From positions 2,542,001 to 2,606,000 of the forward strand of contig NZ_CP082275.1 of NCBI RefSeq assembly GCF_023746615.1: a stretch of DNA of 64,000 nucleotides. Reading direction: 5' to 3'. Under the pieces are notes generated by a model, which saw only the letters and a program-made list of their open reading frames with translations, was not told where the DNA came from and did no database searches. This DNA is from Grimontia kaedaensis. Its GTDB lineage: Bacteria > Pseudomonadota > Gammaproteobacteria > Enterobacterales > Vibrionaceae. Below, in pieces: positions 28,113 through 38,553 of the stretch (position 1 is the stretch's first letter; each line of letters begins with the position of its first letter). The translations under genes were made by a program, and so were the position numbers.

Positions 28113-28376
28113 ATACCCAAACAACCTGAAGATACTTGAATTCAGAGGTCATCAATGCGTTCAATTCGAGGCAAATTCCGCGAGGAATAGTCATTCTATT
28201 TCCGTGGAGTTTAAGGAAGAAGTGGGCGCATTGATGGCCTCCCTTCGGGCGAGTTGACTGACGTCGTGCTCATTGTTGTTCCTTTTTGATGGAGATGAGT
28301 ACAACTGCAAAGGAACGCCGCGATCACAACGCCAGTCAATCTCGCTGAATCCTGCATCTTAAGGTTGTTTGCGTAT
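28113..28376. mobile_element. MITE-like element, family 1, long form
   Basis: 264 bp bounded by ATACCCAAACAACCTGAAGA and an inverse-complementary right end, AAGGTTGTTTGCGTAT. The ends match the short copy at 25934-25991, and the interior (about 200 bp, GC-richer) is absent from that copy. It has no meaningful ORF. It fills most of the gap between the YdjM-like and CBS-domain genes. Confidence 0.75.
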
Positions 28377-28511
28377 ACATAAATTGAAACGAATAACTGT
28401 GTTGGCGCAGATCTATTCCTACTGGATTTCTGGGCGATGCCTCCCAACATTACGTCCTTATTTTTGTAGGTTTAAAGGAGTCAATCCAAACAATGAGGAG
28501 AGGTCTACACG

Positions 28512-28955
28512 ATGCCGGGAAAAGTTTCCGATTACATGACACGTAAACTGGTGACCATCAGCCCCGACATGGGAGTGCGCGAAGCGTATTTCCTCATGAG
28601 GGACAAAGACATTCGCCACCTTCCTGTCGTAGAAAACGACGAATTGGTGGGGATCATCAGTGACCGACAACTTCGTCGCCCCAACTGGGCCGATGAAGCG
28701 CCTGACATCGGACACCCTTACCTGCTTTCAGATGACCTCAATGCGGGTGATGTCATGGTACCGGATGTGATCACCTGCCACACCTACGAAACCTTATCAA
28801 AAGCCAACCAAAAAGTGCTCGACCATAACGTCGGCGCTCTGCCTGTTCTTGATAAAACAGAGACCTTGGTAGGCATTTTATCCGCTGTTGATTTATTGGC
28901 AGCTTTGCAGGATATGCTCAAACGGGAAAAGTCATTGAAAAAAGCGAGAGCTTAA
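28512..28955 (+). CDS. CBS-domain protein (tandem CBS pair)
   Basis: 147 residues made of two CBS motifs, about 8-60 and 80-135 (DYMTRKLVTISPDMGVREAY and DVMVPDVITCHTYETLSKAN, each followed by a typical LPVV/LPVL-DxxxLVGI segment). Paired CBS domains bind adenosine nucleotides and regulate partners. With no fused domain, the partner is unknown. GAGAGG lies about 10 bases before the ATG. A terminator follows at 28969. Confidence 0.88.
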   Translation: MPGKVSDYMTRKLVTISPDMGVREAYFLMRDKDIRHLPVVENDELVGIISDRQLRRPNWADEAPDIGHPYLLSDDLNAGDVMVPDVITCHTYETLSKANQKVLDHNVGALPVLDKTETLVGILSAVDLLAALQDMLKREKSLKKARA

Positions 28956-28968
28956 CAAAATAGAAATG

Positions 28969-28995
28969 AGGCAGACCCGGAAGTCTGCCTTTTTA
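28969..28995 (+). terminator. Terminator after the CBS gene
   Basis: AGGCAGAC (28969-28976) and GTCTGCCT (28983-28990), then TTTTT. It overlaps the end of the convergent gene. Confidence 0.83.
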
Positions 28996-30015
28996 AAGTC
29001 GGTTTTCAGCTGCCATCTGCATGTAAAGGCTGTCTATTCTGAATCTTATATTAGTAGAATCACCCAGCACTGAGCCATCGGGGAATAAGATACCAATTTC
29101 ATCAAGGTTAGTAATCTCACCCAGAAGTCCGTGTTCAAAGCAAAACTGCCGCACTCTATCCATCGCATTGATTGTCGATTTACTGTTAGCGACCTTGACG
29201 CCTCTTCTCGGGCTGTACAGCATTTTCGTCGAGCCCAGTTGTTGAAGAATAGAAACCCTTGAAGTTCCGGCACTTTCTGCCATGGAAGAAACCACAGACA
29301 TGTCTTCGTTTCTAAGGCTCTCCATGGTTTCATACCAAGCGCCTGTCAGCGCTCTTTTTAGCCTGTCATCCGTATCCGTTCTGGTTACCATCAAATCCAG
29401 AATTTCGCCTTGAAGCTCTGAGGAATCGAATATCAGTTTGGCTTTGGTTTCTGACTGTGCCTTTTTAAGGATAGGGTTCCAAGTTACCAGAGTGGGTGCT
29501 TTTCCTGATCGGAAAACATCAAGTATCTCGGAGTCAGGAACGCTCACTAAATTGACGTCCGCTTCACTCAGACCAGCTCTATTCAAAGCCCTTGCTAACA
29601 AGTAATGTGACACAGAATATTGAACCAGCAAGATATCCTGTCCTTTTAGGTCAGTCACACTGCCAGCCTCGCGGCTCAAAATGCCATCATTTCCATTGCT
29701 GTAGTCACCAATTATCAGCACGGATGTATCCACACCCTGAGCAGCCGGAAATGCCAGCGCGTCCATTTGCGTCATGGTGCAGGCATCAAATTCGCCGGAA
29801 GAAAAACGCTTCAGAGAGTCCACATAATCATCGACTCTTTTGATGTTCACCTCAATGTCATACTTGTCACCCCACCGCGCCATTGCACCACTGGACTCAA
29901 TGTACGCCCATGGTTCCCATCCCACATAATGGCTCCAGCAAACATTGAACGAATCTTTCGCCCAAGCGTTTCGTGCTATCGCCAGCAAGAAGAACAGTGG
30001 CAGGTATTTTCTCAT
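28993..30015 (-). CDS. ABC-type substrate-binding protein (NMT1/SsuA-like)
   Basis: 340 residues from ATG 30015, preceded by GGAG six bases upstream; a GTG at 30027 would add four. A signal peptide (MRKYLPLFFLLAIARNAWA) is followed by FNVCWSHYVGWEPWAYIES and FDACTMTQMDALAFPAAQGV, as in binding proteins annotated as putative urea, nitrate or taurine type. No permease or ATPase gene is adjacent. The ligand is unknown. The gene is monocistronic. Confidence 0.8.
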   Translation of the reverse strand: MRKYLPLFFLLAIARNAWAKDSFNVCWSHYVGWEPWAYIESSGAMARWGDKYDIEVNIKRVDDYVDSLKRFSSGEFDACTMTQMDALAFPAAQGVDTSVLIIGDYSNGNDGILSREAGSVTDLKGQDILLVQYSVSHYLLARALNRAGLSEADVNLVSVPDSEILDVFRSGKAPTLVTWNPILKKAQSETKAKLIFDSSELQGEILDLMVTRTDTDDRLKRALTGAWYETMESLRNEDMSVVSSMAESAGTSRVSILQQLGSTKMLYSPRRGVKVANSKSTINAMDRVRQFCFEHGLLGEITNLDEIGILFPDGSVLGDSTNIRFRIDSLYMQMAAENRL

Positions 30016-30112
30016 TGGGTGCTCCACTCCAAACGGAGAGTTCTTGTTTTAGAGACAATTACTTATCGAGTATAGCAACGGATATTGAACTTAAGTATCT
30101 GGTGAAACGAGT

Positions 30113-30140
30113 AAAAAGAAAGCCGCAGAACGCGGCTTTC
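30113..30140 (-). terminator. Terminator after asmA
   Basis: On the minus strand GAAAGCCGC, a 5-base loop, GCGGCTTTC, then TTTTTAC. Confidence 0.85.
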
Positions 30141-30162
30141 AGGTTGGTATCGAAAGGGCGTT

Positions 30163-32298
30163 TTAGTTGAACAAACCTTTGAGCAGTTTGTCTGCTGCCT
30201 GTTTCACTTTGTCATCTTCAGCTTTGTCACCCAGTAGCTTTTTCAAACCACGCTCTGCTTCTTTGCGTGCTTTTTCTTCCAGTACTTTGTTACTGGTTAG
30301 CAGGGATTTCACATCTAGGTTGTAACTTGGTGCTGTCCAAGTGCCGCCGATTTTCACTGGAATGGTGACATCTTTAAGTTCATCAATGTCTTTGCCGCCC
30401 TGTCCTTTACTGGTGCCTACTACAGAGACAAACACTTCGAAATCCAGGTCTTCTTTCACCAGGTTGGTTTGACCTTCACTACGCACACGCAGTGCTGGTG
30501 CTTCCATCTTCATGTTGCGGGTAGATGCGATACCTTTGCCAAGATTGAAGGTTGCTGTCAGTGCACTAAAGTCCGTTTTACGGGTTTCTTCAACATACTC
30601 AGCACGCTTGCCTTTCAGTGTTGCTTTCGCTTCGCGGATCATCTCTGGAATGTTGATGCCGTTAATTGCACCATCAGCAAAGTTGATAGCCACGGTACCC
30701 GTTATGCCAGTTCGCAGACGTTTTTCCGACAGGCCAACACCACTCACATTTGCATCTATGCTGCCTTTACCTGCCAACATATCCTGATTTGCTGCAGCTT
30801 GCAGAAGTGGAAGAACGTTGACGTTCTTGATGTCTTTTTTCACCTGATAACGAGCAGGAGAAGTGGTCGCATCAAGTTTGCCTTCCACCTTGATTGTCCC
30901 GCCGTATAACTTGGCATCGAACTGTTTGACATTAACCTTGCCACGGTTAACCGCAAAGTTTGCAATCACTTCTGTGACTTGCACCTTGCTGGCAACGAAA
31001 TCATCGATAGTGATCTTACCTGCGATATCCAATCCCTTCAGAGCAGAAAGATCAGGTTCAACATCACTCAGCGGTTTCTTCTCAGCAGGCTTTTCTGCAG
31101 CGCCGCCTTGCGAGCCACTCGATGCTGCTGGTTTATCTGCAGCTGTATTACCACCTGGGAACGTATCAAGGTTGATTTTAGGACTGTGGACATCAAATCG
31201 AATAGCTGGAATATCAGCCAGTGCAACCGACGCTTTACCATCAAGGTTCAGCTCGTCTACTGCCGCTTTCAGGTTTTCCAGTGACAGTTTCTGTGCCTTG
31301 TTATCAAAAGTCACATCGCCACCCATACTGATTTTCATCTCAGGGCGAGGCAACGACTTGCCTGCTACTGTCGTATTCAGTTCCAGCGCTTTTGCGGTGA
31401 TCAAGGTGATGGCTTCGTCGACTTCGACTGTGGTTTTGCCTTTAGCATCAAACGACATGTCCGCGGCTTTACCTTTGGCGGAAAAATCAAACACCATAGG
31501 AATAGCTAGGCCAAGACGGTCTGCTTTCAACGTGAAGGTTTCCAGTTGAGTTGCTGCATCGTTGGCGCTTGCTTCAAGTGATAATGTGCGCAGTTGAGAC
31601 TTCATGATCTCTTTGTCGATCATGGCTTCTGCATCACCTTTGGCAGAAAACATCAGCGCGTTTTGTTTGCCTTCCACATCAAATTCAATCGGCACCCAAA
31701 CACCGGTTTCCAGTTTACCAATGGTCAGGTTCAGTTTGCTGATTTCACTGTTGGTGTGGGCTTTATCGTCACGCACTGTAGCGCTGGCATCCAGAAGCTC
31801 AAGACCACCAATTGAAATAGTCCATGCCGTTGCTGGTTCGCTGGCTGGTGCGCTAGATTCAAGTGCAGGATCGGCTTTGCCGGCAGTAGTACTTTCAGCC
31901 CCGGTTTCACCGCTAAGACCATCAAGGTTACTGACACCGTTTGGCAGGGTTTGGATAAACACATGCGCACCGTGCAAACTAACAAGGCCGATATCCAGCG
32001 TGTCAGAAAGTAGCGGCATGACAGCCACTGACAGCTCAGCCTTACTCAGTTTGAGCATGTCCGGCTCTGCAAAGCCTTCCGGGTTCTTAAACGCCAGTTG
32101 TTCAACAGACAGACCCAGGCTTGGCCAAAATCGCCAGCTGATGTCTCCATCAATAACCAGCTCACGCCCCGTTGCTTTTTTCACTTCATCAGTGATCAGG
32201 GGTTTGAAGTCGTTGGGGTTGATGAATGCGACGATGGCACCAATGGCCACCACAACCAGCAGCACAAGTCCAAGTAGTATGTAGAGAAGCTTTTTCAT
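30163..32298 (-). CDS. asmA: AsmA-family protein
   Basis: About 711 residues: an N-terminal membrane helix (LLYILLGLVLLVVVAIGAIV) and a long periplasmic domain beginning NPNDFKPLITDEVKKATGRE, ending with the AsmA C-terminal region. AsmA-like proteins are thought to help lipid traffic or outer-membrane assembly. ATG 32298 is preferred because it gives a normal signal anchor; an in-frame ATG at 32310 lies almost on top of the AGGA ribosome site. A low-complexity Ala/Ser/Pro stretch lies near residue 385. The order asmA-dcd-udk is also found in E. coli. Confidence 0.9.
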   Translation of the reverse strand: MKKLLYILLGLVLLVVVAIGAIVAFINPNDFKPLITDEVKKATGRELVIDGDISWRFWPSLGLSVEQLAFKNPEGFAEPDMLKLSKAELSVAVMPLLSDTLDIGLVSLHGAHVFIQTLPNGVSNLDGLSGETGAESTTAGKADPALESSAPASEPATAWTISIGGLELLDASATVRDDKAHTNSEISKLNLTIGKLETGVWVPIEFDVEGKQNALMFSAKGDAEAMIDKEIMKSQLRTLSLEASANDAATQLETFTLKADRLGLAIPMVFDFSAKGKAADMSFDAKGKTTVEVDEAITLITAKALELNTTVAGKSLPRPEMKISMGGDVTFDNKAQKLSLENLKAAVDELNLDGKASVALADIPAIRFDVHSPKINLDTFPGGNTAADKPAASSGSQGGAAEKPAEKKPLSDVEPDLSALKGLDIAGKITIDDFVASKVQVTEVIANFAVNRGKVNVKQFDAKLYGGTIKVEGKLDATTSPARYQVKKDIKNVNVLPLLQAAANQDMLAGKGSIDANVSGVGLSEKRLRTGITGTVAINFADGAINGINIPEMIREAKATLKGKRAEYVEETRKTDFSALTATFNLGKGIASTRNMKMEAPALRVRSEGQTNLVKEDLDFEVFVSVVGTSKGQGGKDIDELKDVTIPVKIGGTWTAPSYNLDVKSLLTSNKVLEEKARKEAERGLKKLLGDKAEDDKVKQAADKLLKGLFN

Positions 32299-32405
32299 GA
32301 TGATGTACATTTCCTGTTGAGATGCGGTCGAGAGTATCGAAACATGAATAAAATTTCTGCATTAAATCCAGCAATTTCAGCCATTTTCCATGCGCCAGTG
32401 TTCAA

Positions 32406-32987
32406 CTAATCCTCATCAATCTTTGAGGCAACCGCTCCCTGTTGATTTTTATATTTGGCGTTTTGCCGCTTGTGATATGGACACTCCGCAGGGCTGCTCA
32501 TCGTTTCGAAGCTCAAAGCACCGATTGGCATGCCAGGACGAAGCGCGAGCGGCAATCTGCCGCTGTTATAAAACTCCAGAACAATCTTGCCTTGCCAACC
32601 AGGGTCAATACGATGAGCCGTGACGTGGACCATCAAACCAAGTCTGGCCAGTGAAGAACGCCCATCTAACCAGCCCACAATATCATCGGGCAAGGTCACC
32701 ACTTCATGAGTTACAGCCAGAGCCAATTGTCCAGGATGGAGAAAGAATGCGTCACCTTCAGCAATCTCTATTTCATCGCTCATCACTTTATCGAGCTGTG
32801 CAGACACTTCTTCGCGTGGGCCGGATAAATCAATAAACGGAGCGCCATGTTCACTAAAGACACGAAACTTGTTCCCCAAGGTCACATCTGCTGTGACACC
32901 TGAGATGGCTTCATCTGCTGGCCTCGGTTCAATGATGATCTTGCCATCATCCAGGTACTCCCTGATGTGTTTGTCACTCAATCTCAT
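32406..32987 (-). CDS. dcd: dCTP deaminase
   Basis: Deaminates dCTP to dUTP, the main source of dTMP in enterobacteria and relatives. The 193 residues equal the E. coli enzyme. The diagnostic [16 protein letters not shown] (nucleotide-binding Arg/Ser) and [17 protein letters not shown], containing the catalytic Glu, are present. It lies between udk and asmA on the same strand. Confidence 0.97.
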   Translation of the reverse strand: MRLSDKHIREYLDDGKIIIEPRPADEAISGVTADVTLGNKFRVFSEHGAPFIDLSGPREEVSAQLDKVMSDEIEIAEGDAFFLHPGQLALAVTHEVVTLPDDIVGWLDGRSSLARLGLMVHVTAHRIDPGWQGKIVLEFYNSGRLPLALRPGMPIGALSFETMSSPAECPYHKRQNAKYKNQQGAVASKIDED

Positions 32988-33041
32988 CGCTCGTTCCCTC
33001 GAAAAATAGAGTTTGCTTATTTTTAACTAACTTCAGGTATA

Positions 33042-33068
33042 AAAAAAGCCGGTTTTAACCGGCTTTTC
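33042..33068 (-). terminator. Terminator after udk
   Basis: AAAAGCCGGTT / AACCGGCTTTT stem with a 2-base centre and an A run at its left (T run on the minus strand). Confidence 0.85.
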
Positions 33069-33070
33069 TT

Positions 33071-33712
33071 TTATGCTTTCAGTAATTTGGCGATATGAGC
33101 CTTCAGCACATCAATCGCTATTCGGTTCTTACCACCGCGCGGTACAATGATGTCCGCGTATTGCTTCGATGGCTCGATAAATTGCATGAACATCGGGCGA
33201 ACAGTCTGCTGGTACTGTTGGAGCACAGATTCCATGGTACGACCACGTTCTGCAACATCGCGCTTCACGCGACGAAGTAGACAAATGTCCAGTGGGGTAT
33301 CCATAAAGATGCTCGCATGCATCAGGTCGCGAAGGCGTGGGTCGGTCAGAAGAAGGATACCTTCTAGAATGATCACCTTCTTCGGTGTCAGAGTGGTGGT
33401 TTCGTCCATGCGGGTATGTTCAGCATAGCTGTACTGCGGGACTTCAACCTCTTTACCTTCCGTTAGGTCTTGAAGGTGCTTGCACAGCAAATCGTGGTCA
33501 AGCGCCTGAGGATGGTCATAGTTGGTCTTTACACGCTCTTCCATACTGAGGTGACTTTGGTCGCGATAGTAGCGGTCTTCCGTGATAACACCGATCTGAT
33601 GATCACCAACTTTTTCTTTTAGTTCTTGATAAATAGTACTAGCGATCAGACTTTTACCGGATGCAGATGCGCCTGCAATACCGATAATGACACATTGGTT
33701 GTTGTCACTCAT
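33071..33712 (-). CDS. udk: Uridine kinase
   Basis: Phosphorylates uridine and cytidine in pyrimidine salvage. ATG 33712 gives 213 residues, exactly the E. coli length; the open frame extends 13 codons upstream without support. Walker [15 protein letters not shown] at about 11-24, and [16 protein letters not shown] and [10 protein letters not shown] follow the family. Confidence 0.97.
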   Translation of the reverse strand: MSDNNQCVIIGIAGASASGKSLIASTIYQELKEKVGDHQIGVITEDRYYRDQSHLSMEERVKTNYDHPQALDHDLLCKHLQDLTEGKEVEVPQYSYAEHTRMDETTTLTPKKVIILEGILLLTDPRLRDLMHASIFMDTPLDICLLRRVKRDVAERGRTMESVLQQYQQTVRPMFMQFIEPSKQYADIIVPRGGKNRIAIDVLKAHIAKLLKA

Positions 33713-33898
33713 AAATGAATACCCGGAGAATTGGCGATAAATAAACCGCATGATTATAGGGAGTTGGCCTCCCTCATGCCATCTAAATGTGTGATAAGGG
33801 TCTCAATTAAAAGTAAGATGTACATTGTTTCATCATTGTGCATACGATTTGCGCGGCAATTCTCGCTCTCAATGTGAAACTTGTCAGCGACTCACTTG

Positions 33899-34993
33899 CT
33901 ACTCACCAAGCGTGGTAATTGATATTTTTTCTGCCACAGGCTCTCCGCGCCAGAATAACTGACTCGCGACTTTTTCTGCCAGTGCCAGATACACCGCCGA
34001 ATGTTCGCTTTCTGGTTGACTAGCAACAGTCGGCGCGCCGGCATCAATGTCTTCACGAATATTGATATGAAGCGGCACTTGAGCGAGCAGTGACAAACCG
34101 TGTTCCGTCGCCATCTTGGCTGCCCCACCCTGACCGAAAATGGGCTCATGGTGACCACACTGACTGCAGATATGGTAGCTCATGTTCTCTATCACTCCGA
34201 GGACCGGAACCGCGACCTTCTCAAACATGGCTACACCTTTGATAGCATCCGCTAAAGCAAGATCCTGAGGCGTGGTGACTACGACGGCTGCCGTGACGGG
34301 GAATTGCTGCGCAAGACTCAACTGAATATCACCAGTACCCGGTGGCATATCAACTACCAGATAATCCACATCTGGCCAATGCGTTTCATTCACAAGTTGC
34401 GCGAAGGCTTTTGATGCCATTGGTCCTCGCCAAACCATGGCATTCTCATCCGGCACTAAATAACCGATGGAATTACTGAAAAGACCATGAGCTTCAACTG
34501 GCTCCATGGTTTTGCCGTCCAATGTCGTTGGCTGTTTGCCCTTGGTACCCAGCATGATTGGCAGCGAGGGACCATAGATGTCTGCATCAAGAATACCGAC
34601 TTTGGCTCCTTGAGCACGAAGGGCTAGCGCAAGGTTCACTGATGTTGTTGATTTACCTACGCCGCCTTTTGCAGAACTCACAACAACAATATTCTTTACC
34701 CCTTTAATAAGCGGTTTTTCGCCCGCTTTGAGTGGCGCAACTTTCTGCTCGATGACTAGCGTTGGCACATCCTCACCCGCAGCTTTCTGAGCTTCAATCC
34801 AGTCTTTTAATGCTTCAATCAAAGAAGATGCAGCAAAGGGAAACGAGACTTTTAACTCTCCGTTTTTTGCTTGAGTCACCATGCCTTGTCTGTCTGCCCA
34901 GCCTTCAACGAGCGAAATGTGGGTAAATTGATTAAGGAACGTTTTCACGGTATCTAAGTCAGTTTGTGAATTCTTATTGCGGCCGAAAAACAT
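33899..34993 (-). CDS. apbC: Iron-sulfur cluster carrier ATPase ApbC (Mrp)
   Basis: 364 residues. An N-terminal MIP18-like domain is followed by a P-loop ATPase: the deviant Walker A SSAKGGVGKSTTS at about 108-120, DADIYGPSLPIML, and the cluster-binding CxxC in HICSQCGHHEP. ApbC proteins bind and transfer [Fe-S] clusters to apoenzymes in the cytoplasm. It is divergent from metG, the same arrangement as in E. coli. Confidence 0.95.
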   Translation of the reverse strand: MFFGRNKNSQTDLDTVKTFLNQFTHISLVEGWADRQGMVTQAKNGELKVSFPFAASSLIEALKDWIEAQKAAGEDVPTLVIEQKVAPLKAGEKPLIKGVKNIVVVSSAKGGVGKSTTSVNLALALRAQGAKVGILDADIYGPSLPIMLGTKGKQPTTLDGKTMEPVEAHGLFSNSIGYLVPDENAMVWRGPMASKAFAQLVNETHWPDVDYLVVDMPPGTGDIQLSLAQQFPVTAAVVVTTPQDLALADAIKGVAMFEKVAVPVLGVIENMSYHICSQCGHHEPIFGQGGAAKMATEHGLSLLAQVPLHINIREDIDAGAPTVASQPESEHSAVYLALAEKVASQLFWRGEPVAEKISITTLGE

Positions 34994-35199
34994 AGGACAT
35001 GCACTCTTCAGTAATGATGCTTCTAGCCTAATGAATTTTTTACGATTTCACACCCTTTCGAGAGCAGGGGTATTCGATACTGTCACAGATGACCATTTTC
35101 TCTGTCTCTCAAGCGCTTCAAACTATGTTTTCTGGGCCTGATCAGGTAAGATTTGCGCCATTCATTCGATTCAATTGTCAAAAGCGAACTATCTAAATT

Positions 35200-37236
35200 A
35201 TGGCTGCAAACCAACGTAAAATTCTGGTTACCTGTGCACTGCCTTATGCGAATGGCTCTATCCATTTGGGTCATATGCTCGAGCATATTCAGGCAGACGT
35301 GTGGGTGCGTTATCAGCGCCTGCGTGGCAACACTGTAAACTTTATCTGTGCAGACGACGCACACGGTACGCCAATCATGCTGAAAGCTCAGCAATTGGGT
35401 ATTGATCCTGAAGCCATGATCGCTGAAATGCAGAAAGAACACGAAGCAGACTTCGCGGGCTTTGACATCAGCTTTGACAACTACCACAGCACGCACAGCG
35501 AAGAAAACCGCGAGCTGGCGTCTTACATCTACACCGAACTGAAGAACAAGGGCTACATCAATAGCCGTACGATTTCTCAGCTGTTTGACCCTGAGAAAGA
35601 AATGTTCCTACCAGACCGTTTCGTAAAAGGCACCTGCCCGAAATGTAAGTCTGAAGATCAGTATGGTGACAACTGCGATAACTGTGGTGAAACATACAGC
35701 CCAACTGAACTGATTAACCCTAAATCAGCAGTAAGTGGCGCAACACCAGTACTGAAAGATTCTGTTCACTTCTTCTTTGACCTGCCACAGTTTGAAGACA
35801 TGCTGAAAGCATGGACCAAGTCTGGTGCGCTGCAGGAAGAAATGGCGAACAAGATGAACGAGTGGTTCGAGTCTGGCCTGCAGCAGTGGGACATCTCCCG
35901 CGACGCACCTTACTTCGGTTTTGAAATCCCGGAAGAACCAGGTAAATACTTCTATGTATGGCTGGACGCGCCAATTGGATACATGGGTTCATTCAAGAAC
36001 TTCTGTAATAAGAATGGCAATGTCGATTTCGACGAATACTGGAGCAAAGACAGCGACGCTGAGCTTTACCATTTCATCGGTAAGGACATCGTTTACTTCC
36101 ACAGCCTGTTCTGGCCAGCCATGCTGGAAGGCGCGGGCTTCCGTAAACCAAACAACGTATTCGTCCACGGTTATGTAACCGTTAACGGCGCAAAGATGTC
36201 AAAGTCAAAAGGTACCTTCATTAAGGCAAGCACCTACCTGAAGCATCTTGACCCAGAATGCCTGCGCTACTACTACGCAGCCAAACTGAATAACCGCATC
36301 GATGACCTTGACCTAAATCTGGAAGATTTCGTTCAGCGCGTTAACTCTGACATCGTCAACAAAGTGGTTAACCTTGCATCTCGTAACGCAGGTTTCATTG
36401 CGAAACGCTTCGACGGCATGCTGTCTGCAGAATGCGCAGAACCAGCGCTTTATGAAGAGTTCACGTCTGCAGCTAGCCGTATTGGTGAGCTGTTCGAAAA
36501 CCGCGAATTCAGCCGTGCAATCCGTGAAATCATGGCGTTGGCTGACAAAGCAAACCAATACGTTGACGAGAAAGCACCTTGGGTCGTCGCCAAAGAAGAA
36601 GGCAAAGACGCTGAGCTTCAAGCAATTTGTACCATGGGTATCAACCTGTTCCGTGTACTGATGACTTACCTGAAACCAGTGATGCCAGAACTGGCAGAGC
36701 GTTCGGAAGCCTTCCTGAACGAAACCCTGAGTTGGGAAGGTATCGCGACACCACTGACTGCTCACAAAGTTGAAGCATTTAAAGCACTGTTCAGCCGCAT
36801 AGATCCAAAGAAAGTTGAAGAGATGGTTGAAGCATCTAAAGAAGATGCAGCAGCCGAGAAAGCGGTGGCTGAAAAAGCGAAAGGTCCTTTGGAAGAAGAT
36901 CCTATTGCGGATGAAATAGAGTTCGGTGACTTTGCGAAAGTGGACCTGCGTATCGCAAAGATCATTTCTTGCGAATCTGTTCCGAAAGCTGACAAGCTGC
37001 TGAAATTCCAGCTAGATATTGGTGGTGAGACCCGTCAAGTGTTTTCCGGTATCAAGTCTGCGTACAACCCAGAAGATCTGGTTGGAAAATACACTGTCAT
37101 GGTGGCTAACCTGAAACCGCGTAAGATGAAGTTCGGCATGTCAGAAGGCATGATTCTGGCAGCTGGCCCAGGTGGCAAAGATCTGTGGCTGCTTGAGCCA
37201 CATGAGGGTGCACAAGCTGGTATGCGCGTGATGTGA
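35200..37236 (+). CDS. metG: Methionyl-tRNA synthetase
   Basis: 678 residues (E. coli 677). The HIGH-type motif is in [14 protein letters not shown], the zinc knuckle in [18 protein letters not shown], and KMSKS in [11 protein letters not shown]. The C-terminal 110 residues form the dimerising tRNA-binding domain ([20 protein letters not shown]). This is the long, MetG1-type enzyme. A terminator follows at 37254. Confidence 0.98.
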   Translation: MAANQRKILVTCALPYANGSIHLGHMLEHIQADVWVRYQRLRGNTVNFICADDAHGTPIMLKAQQLGIDPEAMIAEMQKEHEADFAGFDISFDNYHSTHSEENRELASYIYTELKNKGYINSRTISQLFDPEKEMFLPDRFVKGTCPKCKSEDQYGDNCDNCGETYSPTELINPKSAVSGATPVLKDSVHFFFDLPQFEDMLKAWTKSGALQEEMANKMNEWFESGLQQWDISRDAPYFGFEIPEEPGKYFYVWLDAPIGYMGSFKNFCNKNGNVDFDEYWSKDSDAELYHFIGKDIVYFHSLFWPAMLEGAGFRKPNNVFVHGYVTVNGAKMSKSKGTFIKASTYLKHLDPECLRYYYAAKLNNRIDDLDLNLEDFVQRVNSDIVNKVVNLASRNAGFIAKRFDGMLSAECAEPALYEEFTSAASRIGELFENREFSRAIREIMALADKANQYVDEKAPWVVAKEEGKDAELQAICTMGINLFRVLMTYLKPVMPELAERSEAFLNETLSWEGIATPLTAHKVEAFKALFSRIDPKKVEEMVEASKEDAAAEKAVAEKAKGPLEEDPIADEIEFGDFAKVDLRIAKIISCESVPKADKLLKFQLDIGGETRQVFSGIKSAYNPEDLVGKYTVMVANLKPRKMKFGMSEGMILAAGPGGKDLWLLEPHEGAQAGMRVM

Positions 37237-37253
37237 TCGCGCTGTGGAAATTG

Positions 37254-37281
37254 AAAAGGAGCCTGTTGGCTCCTTTTTTGT
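37254..37281 (+). terminator. Terminator after metG
   Basis: AAAAGGAGCC, loop TGTT, GGCTCCTTTTTT. Confidence 0.9.
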
Positions 37282-37464
37282 TTGTGCACCCAAGGGAGTA
37301 TTTTGTCGACCCTCATCACACTTTTGCACCATGTTGGTTAGTTTATGCGCCATTGCTGTTCAGAAACTTCGGCAAAAAATCACATCTAATTGTTTATTAA
37401 GACTTTTTAATTTGGCACACACACTGCACTACTTGTTCAGGCACTCAGGAAAGAGGAACAAGTT

Positions 37465-38277
37465 ATGGCACTGTTATCTATCATCACTCCAAACTGGTTA
37501 GTTCGCATGACAAAGGGTCTGTCGAGCTCTCAGCAATCCCGTCGCGACCATTATCGCTCTCAAATCAGTGATCTTCGTTCACTGCTTTGGATGCTTCACG
37601 ACCACAATACCCGCTATATTCGCTGCCCCCAGTCACCTCAAGCCAGCAAAGCTCGCAAAGAGATTGAAGAGTTTTGTGAGCAGTTGCTAACTGAGTGTAA
37701 CAACCCCCAACGCCCTTTATTCCGGGTATTGAAATCACGCATGGAACAGGTACTGTCATCACTGCCCAACCAAACAAAAGCAGGTTGGTATGCTATCCAT
37801 CACAGAGCGTCAGACCATCTGATATACATCATCGACGAAGTAACACGCTCTTATCTGGCAGAAGGCACAATGGATGCAACCTACGAAGAATATCAGGCAT
37901 TCTGGCAAACCTGGATTGACACTAAAGAAGCACAACTGCGTTATGAGCAGGCTGTAATGCGCCTTGCTGAAGGGAAAACGGCCGCATGGCAATCAGTGAA
38001 CCTACAAAGCCGTATTTTGCAAAAACGTATGCACCAGCTTTCTCTAATGTCGAGTGGTGATGCAACACTGGCCTTCGATCGTGTGGACAACCGTTTCGAC
38101 TCCGTCATCCGCTCTACAGAAGAAGAGATTCCAGCTTCCTCACTGATTAAAATCAGTCAGGACTTAAGCGTTATTCTTCTTCACCTTTTTGACCGTGAGT
38201 TGATTGTCCGTACTACTGATAACGAGCCAGTTAAGGCTAAAGATGAACTCAAGGCCCTGCCGATGAAAGCCAGTTAG
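37465..38277 (+). CDS. Hypothetical helical cytoplasmic protein
   Basis: 270 residues, not recognised. There is no signal peptide or membrane segment. The sequence is rich in charged and helix-forming residues, with several Arg-rich stretches (SSQQSRRDHYRSQISDLRS) and a possible coiled coil at 130-190. The start has a good GAGGAAC ribosome site. It stands alone between metG and a possible insertion-sequence remnant and has a strong terminator, so it is probably a real, independently expressed gene. Confidence 0.7.
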   Translation: MALLSIITPNWLVRMTKGLSSSQQSRRDHYRSQISDLRSLLWMLHDHNTRYIRCPQSPQASKARKEIEEFCEQLLTECNNPQRPLFRVLKSRMEQVLSSLPNQTKAGWYAIHHRASDHLIYIIDEVTRSYLAEGTMDATYEEYQAFWQTWIDTKEAQLRYEQAVMRLAEGKTAAWQSVNLQSRILQKRMHQLSLMSSGDATLAFDRVDNRFDSVIRSTEEEIPASSLIKISQDLSVILLHLFDRELIVRTTDNEPVKAKDELKALPMKAS

Positions 38278-38293
38278 CTCGTTAATCAAGTAC

Positions 38294-38323
38294 AAAAAGG
38301 TCAGCCTTTGGGCTGACCTTTTT
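38294..38323 (+). terminator. Terminator after the helical protein gene
   Basis: AAAAAGGTCAGCC (38294-38306), loop TTTG, GGCTGACCTTTTT (38311-38323). Confidence 0.9.
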
Positions 38324-38419
38324 AGTTGTCAGTTAGGGGTTACCTCTTATAGAAGGGGGTACACCTTAACCTTGGGCTAAGCCCGCAAAGGGCTCTTGCT
38401 AGTTACCGTCTTCACCTAA

Positions 38420-38533
38420 TACCCGCAGGAGTACTTTGCTGACTCATTAGATACGGACGAAGAGACAATTCTTAGATACGTGAGAAACGAGTACAAAGTT
38501 GCCAATGAGGAGCACTACGCCAAATGGCGTTAA
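38420..38533 (+). pseudogene. Possible remnant of an IS200/IS605-type transposase (C-terminus)
   Basis: A 37-codon open stretch without a start, ending in TAA at 38531-38533, reads YPQEYFADSLDTDEETILRY and continues to HYAKWR. It resembles the C-terminal helix of IS200-type TnpA (GYF...DE..I..Y...Q). Small hairpins flank it: GGGCT/AGCCC at 38374-38384 and CGGCTCC/GGAGCCG at 38554-38574. This suggests a deleted element of which only the end is left. The assignment rests on short similarity and is tentative. Confidence 0.4.
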
Positions 38534-38553
38534 CTAAGAAACAAAAACACAAA

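Noticed and set aside
30863..32284. Long open frames opposite asmA
   Set aside because: Serine-rich antisense translations of a low-complexity gene; asmA similarity and its terminator support the minus strand only.
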